From: Pseudogemmobacter bohemicus
GTDB taxonomy: Bacteria; Pseudomonadota; Alphaproteobacteria; Rhodobacterales; Rhodobacteraceae
Length of the DNA stretch: 64,000 nt
Assembly (NCBI RefSeq): GCF_003290025.1
Contig: NZ_QNHG01000002.1
Coordinates: forward strand, 570,941 to 634,940
Reading direction: 5' to 3'
Positions 16,561 through 23,881 of this stretch are shown here, piece after piece (within the stretch, counting starts at the first letter, position 1; the number at the start of each line of letters is the position of its first letter). The position numbers and the translations under genes were made by a program. The notes under the pieces were generated by a model that saw nothing but the letters and a program-made list of their open reading frames with translations, was not told the origin of the DNA and did no database searches.

Positions 16561-16581
16561 GGGGCCGGCCTGTCCGGCCCC
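16561..16581 (+). other. Intercistronic hairpin after the binding-protein gene
   Basis: GGGGCCGG-CCTGT-CCGGCCCC is a perfect 8-bp stem ten bases after the binding-protein stop, followed by GCCTTTCC. It probably stabilises the upstream transporter message and lowers read-through into the transketolase genes. The spacing to the next start (16605) still allows one operon. Confidence 0.6.
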
Positions 16582-16604
16582 GCCTTTCCGCGATGAGGCC
16601 ACAG

Positions 16605-17534
16605 ATGCAAAATTCCCGAACCACCGAAGATGTGGCCCATGGCATCCGCTGCCGCGTTTTTGAGCACACGATGCGCAACAATGGCGGCTATCTGAGCCAG
16701 GCCTGTTCCGCTGCCGAACAGCTGGCGTTTCTTTACAACGAGGCGCTCAATCTCGGCCCCTCGACCATGCCGCTGGTGCCGCCGCCTTTTGGTGGCGTGC
16801 CCTCTGCCGGTAACCATGATTACCGCACCGGCGCCGGTTATAACGGGCCCTTTGACATGGTGCATGACCGGCTGTTCATCGCGCCTGCCCATTACGCGCT
16901 GGTGGCTTATGCCTGCCTGATCGAGGTGGGTCGCATGGCCCCCGAAGGGCTGGAAATGTTTAACCAGGACGGATCTTCGGTCGAGATGATCGGCGCCGAA
17001 CATTCCCCGGGGATGGAGGTGCATAACGGCACGCTCGGCATCGGGCTCTCCACCGGCGCCGGCCTCGCCTGGGGCCGCAAACGCAAAGGCGAGACCGGCG
17101 AGGTTTGCGTCTATATGTCGGATGGTGAGGTCCAGGAGGGCCAGACATGGGAGGCGGTTCAGGCCGCCGCCCATCACGGTATAGACAATCTCTGGGCGCT
17201 GATGGACGTCAACCGTCAGCAATGCGACGGCGCAATGGATTCTGTTATGACCGTCGGCGACATCGCCACCAAATTCCGCAATTTCGGCGCTGTGGTCGCC
17301 GAGGTCGATGCCCATGACCTGACCGCTCTGCGCGAGGCCAAAGCCACGCCCCATGCGGGCCAGCCGCTGATCATCCTCGCCCATTCCAGCCCCACGAAAG
17401 GCATGGACTTCCTCATGCGTCGCTTTCCGCGTCTGCATTACGTCCGGTTCAAATCCGATGAGGAACGCTGTGAGATGAACATCGCCATCGCCGCCGGGCT
17501 TGGCATCGAGCCTGTCGATCTGGGGGAGCACTGA
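16605..17534 (+). CDS. Transketolase-type subunit A (N-terminal, ThDP pyrophosphate-binding half)
   Basis: This 309-residue protein matches the N-terminal third of transketolase. The ThDP/magnesium site is visible as SDGEVQEG at about 172-179 (Ser in place of the usual first Gly of GDGE) with the paired N203 in DVNRQQ, and HSPGMEVHNGTLG is the substrate-side loop. Residues 58-83, rich in Pro, Gly and Asn, look like an insertion relative to common transketolases. Its partner is the next gene. Split transketolases are known for special sugars, for example apulose 4-phosphate. The context (mtnK, mtnA, RuBisCO-like protein) suggests a ketose phosphate from methylthio-, deoxy- or branched-sugar catabolism. 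ATG 16605 follows GAGGCCACAG; 16593 is an in-frame alternative. Confidence 0.88.
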   Translation: MQNSRTTEDVAHGIRCRVFEHTMRNNGGYLSQACSAAEQLAFLYNEALNLGPSTMPLVPPPFGGVPSAGNHDYRTGAGYNGPFDMVHDRLFIAPAHYALVAYACLIEVGRMAPEGLEMFNQDGSSVEMIGAEHSPGMEVHNGTLGIGLSTGAGLAWGRKRKGETGEVCVYMSDGEVQEGQTWEAVQAAAHHGIDNLWALMDVNRQQCDGAMDSVMTVGDIATKFRNFGAVVAEVDAHDLTALREAKATPHAGQPLIILAHSSPTKGMDFLMRRFPRLHYVRFKSDEERCEMNIAIAAGLGIEPVDLGEH

Positions 17535-17535
17535 G

Positions 17536-18537
17536 ATGGAAATGGTAAACCGCCCCTATGCCAAAGCCTTCGAGGATTACGCGGTGCAGCACCCCGAGGT
17601 GCTTTGCCTCTCTGCCGATCTGACCTCCAGCTGCGAGATCGACGGCTTTCGCGACCGGCACCCGGGCCAGTTCCTCTCGCTCGGCATGGCCGAGCAGAAC
17701 ATGCTGTCTTTCGCGGGCGGGCTGGGGCTGGCGGGCTTCCGGCCCTTCCTGCATTCGTTTGGCGTCTTCCTCTACCGTCGCCCCTATGACCAGCTGATGG
17801 CCTCCATCGCCTATCCGCGCCGCCAGGTGCGGCTGATGGGCTTCCTGCCCGGCATCACCACGCCGGGCGGCATGACGCATCAGGCGATCGAGGATATCTC
17901 GGTCATGCGCACGATCCCGAATATGACCGTGCTGGAAGCGGGCGACGCCACCGAGGTCGAGAGCATCGTTGCCGCCGCTGACAGCGTTGATGGTCCGGTC
18001 TATTGCCGCATCCTGCGCGGCGCGGTGCCGCGCCTGTTCGATACCCCGCTGGAGATCGGCAGGATCCGGGTGCTGGCCGAAGGCACGGATGTGCTGATCA
18101 TCACCGCCGGCATCACCACCGAAGAGGCGATCCGGGCGCGGGCTGCGCTGAATCGGGCGGGGGTCTCGGTTCGGCACCTGCATCTCAACACGCTGAAACC
18201 CTTCGACGCCGCGACGATCCTCGGCCATGCGGAGGCGGTGAAACACGGCGTCATCACGCTGGAAAACCACCTGGTGACCGGCGGCATCGGCTCGATGGTG
18301 GGTGAGGCGCTGGCCGAGGCGGGGCTGCCGCGCCGGTTGATCCGGCTGGGCTTGCAGGACACCTATGCGCATGGCGGTTCGCGCCATTATCTCATGCGCT
18401 ATTACGGTATGGATGCGCTGAGCCTTGTTCGCGCGGCAGAGCGTCTGACCGGTCAACAGACCGGCATTGATGAGGAGGCACTTGGTGCGGTCCGGGTCGA
18501 GGCGGTGCATTCGGTGGTCAAGGCCGAGGCGCTTTGA
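17536..18537 (+). CDS. Transketolase-type subunit B (pyrimidine-binding and C-terminal domains)
   Basis: This 333-residue partner of subunit A carries the pyrimidine-binding domain with the catalytic glutamate in SLGMAEQNMLSFAGGLG (about 51-67), which activates ThDP, then the C-terminal transketolase domain (about 200-325, ITAGITTEEAIRARAAL and TLENHLVTGGIGSMV). Together A and B make a complete transketolase or 1-deoxyxylulose-synthase-like enzyme that cleaves a ketose between C2 and C3. It starts one base after the stop of subunit A and its own stop overlaps the start of the RuBisCO-like gene (TGATG), which argues for tightly linked production of all three proteins. Confidence 0.9.
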   Translation: MEMVNRPYAKAFEDYAVQHPEVLCLSADLTSSCEIDGFRDRHPGQFLSLGMAEQNMLSFAGGLGLAGFRPFLHSFGVFLYRRPYDQLMASIAYPRRQVRLMGFLPGITTPGGMTHQAIEDISVMRTIPNMTVLEAGDATEVESIVAAADSVDGPVYCRILRGAVPRLFDTPLEIGRIRVLAEGTDVLIITAGITTEEAIRARAALNRAGVSVRHLHLNTLKPFDAATILGHAEAVKHGVITLENHLVTGGIGSMVGEALAEAGLPRRLIRLGLQDTYAHGGSRHYLMRYYGMDALSLVRAAERLTGQQTGIDEEALGAVRVEAVHSVVKAEAL

Positions 18538-19658
18538 TGCGTTTCACCGTCACCTACCGTATCCGCGCCGCAGACCTGGCCGATGCCCGCGCCCGCGCGG
18601 AGGCCGTCGCGCTGGAGCAGACGGTCGAGATCCCGCGGGCGGTGGTGCCCAAAGGCTATGTCAAGGATGAAATCCTTGGTCGGGTCGAGGAGGTCGGCAC
18701 CCTGACCGAGGGGGTCTTTCAGGCAAAAATCTCTTACTCGCCCGACAGTGCCGGGGATGAATTCAGCCAGTTCCTGAATGTGGTTTTCGGCAACAGCTCG
18801 ATCCAGCAGGGGATCCGTGTCACCGGGGTCGAGCCGGGCGAGACCATGCTGAAGCGCTTTCCGGGGCCGCGTTTCGGGATCAGAGGCATCCGCGCGCGGG
18901 TGGGTCGTGCAAAGGGCGGCATGATCGCGCCGGTGCTGAAACCGATGGGCCAGCCGCCCGGGGCTTTCGCGGCGCTGGCGGCGGGTTGTGTGCGGGGTGG
19001 TGCCGATATCATCAAGGAAGATCATGGGCTTGCTGGCCAGGCCACAGCGCCGTTCGAGGCGCGGGTCGAGGCGGTGGCGAAAGCCGTGGCCCGCGCCAAT
19101 CGTGACCATGGCCGCAGCGCGATCTATATCCCGAACCTCTCAGGCCCCGCCGATCAGATCGAGGCGCGGCTCAGGTTCGCGCGGGATGCCGGGGCGGGGG
19201 GTGCCATCGTTATGCCGGGGCTTCTTGGCTTTGGCATGGTGCATAGGATCGCGCGGGATGCGGGGCTTGACCTGCCGGTGATGACGCATCCGTCCTTCCT
19301 TGGCCCCTGGGTGCTGTCGCCCGATACCGGCATGGATCACGGGGTGATTTTCGGCACGCTTCCGAGGCTGGCAGGGGCGGATATTTCGGTTTTCCCGAAT
19401 GTGGGGGGACGTTTCGGCTTTTCAGCCGCAGAGTGTAGCCAGATTGCCGATGCCTGCCGTGATCCGGCCGGGCCGGGGGCTTTGACGCTCCCCAGCCCGG
19501 GCGGCGGCATGAGCGTTGGGCGCGCCGGCGATATGGTGCGGATGTATGGCCAGGATGTGGTCTATCTGCTGGGCGGCAGCCTGCTGGCCGATCCGCCCAA
19601 TATCCACCTGGCCGTTGCCGCGATGCGTGAGGCAGTCGACCGGGCCGAAGAGAGCTGA
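18537..19658 (+). CDS. RuBisCO-like protein (form IV)
   Basis: This 373-residue protein has the RuBisCO large-subunit fold: an N-terminal alpha/beta domain (about 1-125) and a TIM barrel. VLKPMG holds the first active-site lysine (about K135), and GGADIIKEDHG holds the carbamate-type lysine (about K160) and metal Asp (D162), but the following Glu is His (H163). The strand-6 loop reads NVGGRFGFS and lacks the catalytic lysine needed for CO2 fixation. It is therefore not a carboxylase. Known relatives enolise or isomerise methylthioribulose 1-phosphate or act on apionate-derived sugars. With mtnK and mtnA divergent and a transketolase fused by overlap upstream, isomerisation of methylthioribulose 1-phosphate is the leading idea. 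ATG 18537 is used; TTG 18534 is a weaker alternative. Confidence 0.93.
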   Translation: MRFTVTYRIRAADLADARARAEAVALEQTVEIPRAVVPKGYVKDEILGRVEEVGTLTEGVFQAKISYSPDSAGDEFSQFLNVVFGNSSIQQGIRVTGVEPGETMLKRFPGPRFGIRGIRARVGRAKGGMIAPVLKPMGQPPGAFAALAAGCVRGGADIIKEDHGLAGQATAPFEARVEAVAKAVARANRDHGRSAIYIPNLSGPADQIEARLRFARDAGAGGAIVMPGLLGFGMVHRIARDAGLDLPVMTHPSFLGPWVLSPDTGMDHGVIFGTLPRLAGADISVFPNVGGRFGFSAAECSQIADACRDPAGPGALTLPSPGGGMSVGRAGDMVRMYGQDVVYLLGGSLLADPPNIHLAVAAMREAVDRAEES

Positions 19659-19661
19659 GCC

Positions 19662-20771
19662 TCAGCCCGCCGCGCTGCCGGGGGTGAACCGCCGCTCCAG
19701 CGCCTGGCCGTTTTCGTCGAACAGATGACAATCGGCGGCGTTGAAGCCGATGGTCACCGGCCGATCCGCGACGACATGCTGATCGCCGGGCAGGACGGTG
19801 CAGAAGGGCGCGGCGCCCTCGCCCTGGCTGGCCCAGGCGATGGTTTGCTGGCCGAGATGTTCGACCACCGAAGGCGTCACGGTCAGGGTCATCTCGCCTC
19901 CGGTCAGCAGCAGATGCTCGGGGCGGATGCCCAGCGACAGGGTCTTTCCGACCGCATCAGGGGGCGCATCGACCGGGATCGTCACCGCCTTGCCCTGCCA
20001 GTCGATCGCCGCGCCGGCATCGGTGGCGGCGGTGCAGGTCACGGGCAGGAAATTCATCCGCGGATTGCCAATGAAGCCGGCGACAAAGGTGTTTTGCGGT
20101 TTGTGATACAGCTCAAGCGGCGCGCCGACCTGGGCGATATAGCCCGCATTCAGCACCACGATCCGGTCGGCCATGGTCATGGCCTCAATCTGGTCATGGG
20201 TGACATAGATCATGGTGGCACCCAGCTGTTTATGCAGCCGGGTGAGCTCGATCCGCATATCCGAGCGCAGGGCGGCATCGAGGTTCGACAGCGGCTCGTC
20301 AAAGAGGAAAATCCCGGGCTCGCGCACGATGGCGCGGCCGATGGCGACGCGCTGGCGCTGACCGCCGGACAGCTGGCCGGGCTTTTGTTGCAGCCGCTGA
20401 TCCAGATGCAGGATCCTGGCCGCCGCCGTGACTTTCTCGCGGATCACCGCCTCGGGCGCCCTCTCAACACGCAGCGGGAAGGCGATATTCTCGAAGACGC
20501 TCATATGCGGATAAAGCGCGTAAGACTGGAACACCATGGCAATGCCGCGTTTCACCGGCGGCAGATCGTTCACCCGCTTGCCGTCGATCACGATATCGCC
20601 CGAGCTTGTATGTTCCAGCCCGGCAATCATCCTGAGCAGCGTGGATTTCCCGCAGCCCGAAGGCCCGACAAAGACGACGAACTCGCCCTCGGCCACATCG
20701 AGACTGACCCCTTTCACGACCTCGAACTGGCCGAAGGTTTTCACCACGTTTTTCAGCGACAACTGGCCCAA
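19662..20771 (-). CDS. CUT1-type sugar ABC transporter ATP-binding protein (UgpC/MsmK-like)
   Basis: This is a 369-residue MalK-family ATPase: Walker A GPSGCGKST at about 36-44, signature LSGGQRQRVAIGRAI at about 134-148, Walker B IFLFDEPLSNLDA, switch VTHDQIEAM, and a C-terminal TOBE/MalK regulatory domain from about 235 with LGIRPEHLLL. It is the last gene of the importer operon that runs on the minus strand from 25038. It converges with the RuBisCO-like gene with a three-base gap. It powers the permease pair at 22121-23881 for an amino sugar or oligosaccharide, judging by the NagA and ROK kinase genes upstream. Confidence 0.92.
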   Translation of the reverse strand: MGQLSLKNVVKTFGQFEVVKGVSLDVAEGEFVVFVGPSGCGKSTLLRMIAGLEHTSSGDIVIDGKRVNDLPPVKRGIAMVFQSYALYPHMSVFENIAFPLRVERAPEAVIREKVTAAARILHLDQRLQQKPGQLSGGQRQRVAIGRAIVREPGIFLFDEPLSNLDAALRSDMRIELTRLHKQLGATMIYVTHDQIEAMTMADRIVVLNAGYIAQVGAPLELYHKPQNTFVAGFIGNPRMNFLPVTCTAATDAGAAIDWQGKAVTIPVDAPPDAVGKTLSLGIRPEHLLLTGGEMTLTVTPSVVEHLGQQTIAWASQGEGAAPFCTVLPGDQHVVADRPVTIGFNAADCHLFDENGQALERRFTPGSAAG

Positions 20772-20833
20772 AGAGCGGATCCTTTCAATGCGGGGTTCAC
20801 GGCGGCAGGGGAGAGATGCCGCCGTGACAGGGC

Positions 20834-20865
20834 CGGGACCGGCCAGAAAGAGAAAGCCGGTCCCG
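20834..20865 (-). other. Intercistronic hairpin after the binding-protein gene
   Basis: CGGGACCGGC and GCCGGTCCCG form a perfect 10-bp stem with a 12-base purine-rich loop, six bases after the stop of the binding-protein gene and before the ATPase gene. It probably stabilises the upstream message or partly terminates transcription. Confidence 0.6.
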
Positions 20866-20871
20866 CAGCTG

Positions 20872-22089
20872 TTACTTATACTCTTCCAGTGCAGCGGCGG
20901 CCTTGGTCAGCGCCGCCTGCGGTTCTGCGGTGCCGGTCACGACGGACTGGACCATCTCGATCATCACGTTCTGGAAGCCTTTGTAATCGGTGAACAAAGG
21001 CTCGGGTCCGCCGAATTCGATCCCGTCGATGAACGGTTTCCAATAGGGAGAGGCCGCCAGCATCGCATCCACCGCCGGGCTGGGGCGCAGGGGCGTCAGA
21101 CCGGCGGCGCCACCGGCCTCATATTCTTCCTGAACCCTGGACGAGGTGATGAATTTCGCGAATTCGATGGTTTTTTCCTCGACGCCCGACCCTTTGAACA
21201 CCGCAAGGCTGTCGGTGATCAGAAGCGTGCCCTTGCCCTTGGCCGAAGGCCCCAGCGGCAGGTCGGTGACACCCCATTCGACCTTGGTATCTGCAAGCAG
21301 GAAGGCCGCGCCGACCGAGGCCTGGATCATACCCACCTGGCCATCCAGGAAGATCGCGCGGATCTCGTTCTGCTCATAGGCGGTAGCGCCTTCGACCGAG
21401 TAGGGCGTGATGTCCTTATAGGCCTGGAGCGCGGCCAGAACATCCGCATTGTCGATGGTCACATTGCCTTCGGCATCAATGACCTGGCCGTTATTGGTGT
21501 AGACCCAGTGCAGGAACTGGTGAACGGTATTGTCAAAGGTCTTGGCGGGCAGGCCATAGCCGGCCTTGCCGGTTTTTTCCTTGATGGTTTTGGCGAATTC
21601 GATCTCTTCCGCCCAGGTGGTCGGGGGCTTTTCCGGATCAAGCCCGGCCTCTTTGAACAGACCCTTGTTCCAGTAAAGCGCCTTGGTCGAAAACGCGATC
21701 GGCACGCCCCATTGGGTGCCGTCAAAGGTCACGGTGTCGACGATATGCGGGTAATACCCCGCCTTTTCCTCGTCCGACATCGGCACTTCGACGATCAGAT
21801 CATTCAGCGCGAATTCCTTCAGCGTACGCGAGCCGACATAGGCCATCGAGGCGGGCGAGCCGGCGGCCGCGAGCGTGGTCGCCTTGTCCTGGCACTGGCC
21901 CCAGCCGACAACCTCGGGCTTGACGGTCCAGCCTTCATTGGCGGCTTCCCACTCCTTGATATATTTCTCATGGACCGGGTCCATCTTGTCGCCGCAATAA
22001 ATCCAGCTGATTTCCTCGGCCAAAGCGGGCAGGGCGGTGGTACAGGCCAGCACCACGCCGATCAGGCTTTTCTGAAACAGGTTCGACAC
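20872..22089 (-). CDS. CUT1-type sugar ABC transporter substrate-binding protein
   Basis: This is a family 1 extracellular solute-binding protein of 405 residues. The signal peptide is about residues 1-24 (SLIGVVLACTTALPALA, then EEISWIYCGDK). The middle has the typical segment TKALYWNKGLFKEAGLDPEKPPTTWAE. The family binds oligosaccharides, glycerol phosphate or amino sugars. In this operon it sits between the permease genes and the ATPase gene, and the promoter carries an inverted repeat also found before the NTF2-like/MlrC/NagA operon and the ridA-nagB operon. N-acetylglucosamine, a chito-oligosaccharide or a peptidoglycan-derived amino sugar is the likely cargo. This is inference, since the binding pocket cannot be read from sequence alone. 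Confidence 0.9.
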   Translation of the reverse strand: MSNLFQKSLIGVVLACTTALPALAEEISWIYCGDKMDPVHEKYIKEWEAANEGWTVKPEVVGWGQCQDKATTLAAAGSPASMAYVGSRTLKEFALNDLIVEVPMSDEEKAGYYPHIVDTVTFDGTQWGVPIAFSTKALYWNKGLFKEAGLDPEKPPTTWAEEIEFAKTIKEKTGKAGYGLPAKTFDNTVHQFLHWVYTNNGQVIDAEGNVTIDNADVLAALQAYKDITPYSVEGATAYEQNEIRAIFLDGQVGMIQASVGAAFLLADTKVEWGVTDLPLGPSAKGKGTLLITDSLAVFKGSGVEEKTIEFAKFITSSRVQEEYEAGGAAGLTPLRPSPAVDAMLAASPYWKPFIDGIEFGGPEPLFTDYKGFQNVMIEMVQSVVTGTAEPQAALTKAAAALEEYK

Positions 22090-22120
22090 GTCACATACTC
22101 CCGGTTGTGAAGGGTTTTTG

Positions 22121-22990
22121 TTATTTCACCGCACCAGCGGTCAGACCGCCGACGAGATATCTTTGCAGGAAGAAGATGATGACCATTGCCGGGGCGATGC
22201 CCACGAAGGCGGCGGCCATCAGCTCGTTCCAGACCACGTCCTGCTTGCCGAAAAAGGCATAAAGACCAATCGGCAGCGGCATATATTCGGTCTTGGAATT
22301 GAAGGTCAGCGCGAAGATGAATTGCTGCGAATAGGCGCCGATGAAGGTGACGATCGCGACCACGATGATACCGGGGCTGGCAATCGGCAGGACGACGCGG
22401 CGAAAGGTGTAGAACTGGCTGGCGCCATCGGTCCAGGCGGCCTCGTTCAGCTCATTCGGGATGCGCATCATATAGGTGCGCAAAAGCCAGATCGCCGAGG
22501 GGATCAGGAAGGCGGCGCCCGGGATGATCATCGCCCAATAGGTGTTGAGCATGCCCAGAGAGCGCATCAGCCGGAACAAGGGGATCAGCAGCACCGCGCC
22601 CGAGAACATGGAAACCGCAAGGAACCCCCCCAGCACCAGCCCCATGCCGCGGAAATCAAAGCGCGCAAAGGCATAGGCGGCGGGCACGACCAGCAAGAGC
22701 ACGATCAGGGTTGAAACCGTCGAGATCAGGAAGGAGTTGAACACATACCAGGCAAAGCCCGGCACCCTTTCCCACATGGTGACATAGGCGGTGAAAGAGC
22801 CGTTTTCCGGCCAGAAGCTGTAAGGGGTCGAAAACAGCTCTGCCAGCGGTTTCAGGCTGACCAGAAAACCCTCGATAAAGGGTGCCAGCAGGAAGAACAG
22901 GAAGACGAAGATCCCGGCATAGATCGCGATCACCTCCCACCAGCGGTAGCGGTCGATCATCGGGGTGTTTCTGTCATGGAACAGCGCCAT
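22121..22990 (-). CDS. CUT1-type sugar ABC transporter permease (MalG-like)
   Basis: This is a 289-residue inner-membrane permease with six predicted spans. The EAA loop (NELNEAAWTDGASQFYTFRRVVLPIASPGI) lies at about 180-209, typical of MalG/UgpE partners. It follows the MalF-like permease by three bases and precedes the binding-protein gene by 31 bases. It starts at an ATG preceded by GAAGGAGTG, a good ribosome site. Confidence 0.92.
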   Translation of the reverse strand: MALFHDRNTPMIDRYRWWEVIAIYAGIFVFLFFLLAPFIEGFLVSLKPLAELFSTPYSFWPENGSFTAYVTMWERVPGFAWYVFNSFLISTVSTLIVLLLVVPAAYAFARFDFRGMGLVLGGFLAVSMFSGAVLLIPLFRLMRSLGMLNTYWAMIIPGAAFLIPSAIWLLRTYMMRIPNELNEAAWTDGASQFYTFRRVVLPIASPGIIVVAIVTFIGAYSQQFIFALTFNSKTEYMPLPIGLYAFFGKQDVVWNELMAAAFVGIAPAMVIIFFLQRYLVGGLTAGAVK

Positions 22991-22993
22991 GGA

Positions 22994-23881
22994 TCACTCC
23001 TTCCCGCCCAGGTTCTGCAGCTTTCGCGTCACCCGGAAATAGGCGAGGCAGAACAGCGACAGGAAGATGCAGATCACCACAGCCCTCGCGGCGCCCTCGC
23101 CGTATTTTTTCGACCCGATTGCGGTGTGATAGGTGTCGATGATCATCGTGGTGGTCGAGCCCGAGGGCCCGCCTTGCGTCAGGATCCAGATGATGTCGAA
23201 GGAGTTGAAGGTCGCGATCAGCGACAGCATCGACATGGTGATGACGGCCGGCATCATCAAAGGCAAAGTGATGCGGCGAAAGCGGGTCCAGCGGCTGGCG
23301 CCATCGGCCCAGGCAGCCTCATAGAGGTCTTTCGGGATCGCCTGGATCGCGGCGAGGAAATAGATCGTCACCATCGGCACGCCGATCCAGACATCGGTGA
23401 CGATGGTGGCCCAATAGGCGGTCTCGCCGTAAGCCAGGAAGGCCACCGGCCCGTCGGTCAGGCCAAAGCGCTGCAACAGCCCCGAGATCATCCCGAACTG
23501 GCCGTTATACATCCAGCCCCACATGAAGATGCCAATCGCCATCGGTACGATCCAGGGTGGCATGGTCAGGATGCGGAACAGATGCCGGCCCGGCACGGCG
23601 GCGTTCAGCAGCACCGCGCCAAAGGTGCCGATGATCATCTTCAGCGCCACCGAAAAGAAGGTCCAGGTGAAGGTGCGCCAGATCACACCGAGGAAGGTCT
23701 CGTTGAAGATCTTCTCGTAATTGGCGGTGCCGACATAGTTGGTCACCTTGCGCAAGGACGCATCGGTAAAGGAAAGGCGGAAGGTCTCAACCAGGGGCCA
23801 GGCCACGATTACCAGCACATAGAGGATCGCCGGCGCCAGCAGCGTCCAGGCGAAGATCCAGGCGGCGCGTGAGCTGGTCAT
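22994..23881 (-). CDS. CUT1-type sugar ABC transporter permease (MalF/UgpA-like)
   Basis: This is a 295-residue permease with six predicted spans, starting AWIFAWTLLAPAILYVLVIVAWPLV and holding the coupling loop KDLYEAAWADGASRWTRFRRITLPLMMPAV at about 187-216. It overlaps the Gfo/Idh gene by four bases (ATGA) and is followed by the MalG-like partner, so oxidoreductase and transporter are made together. That linkage suggests the oxidoreductase acts on the imported sugar. Confidence 0.92.
   Translation of the reverse strand: MTSSRAAWIFAWTLLAPAILYVLVIVAWPLVETFRLSFTDASLRKVTNYVGTANYEKIFNETFLGVIWRTFTWTFFSVALKMIIGTFGAVLLNAAVPGRHLFRILTMPPWIVPMAIGIFMWGWMYNGQFGMISGLLQRFGLTDGPVAFLAYGETAYWATIVTDVWIGVPMVTIYFLAAIQAIPKDLYEAAWADGASRWTRFRRITLPLMMPAVITMSMLSLIATFNSFDIIWILTQGGPSGSTTTMIIDTYHTAIGSKKYGEGAARAVVICIFLSLFCLAYFRVTRKLQNLGGKE

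Noticed and set aside
18537-19658. True carbon-fixing RuBisCO
   Set aside because: The strand-6 lysine and the Glu metal ligand are missing and there is no small subunit, phosphoribulokinase or CbbR gene.
20536-22110. 524-residue plus-strand open frame
   Set aside because: It runs antisense to the CUT1 ATPase and binding-protein genes with no domain of its own.
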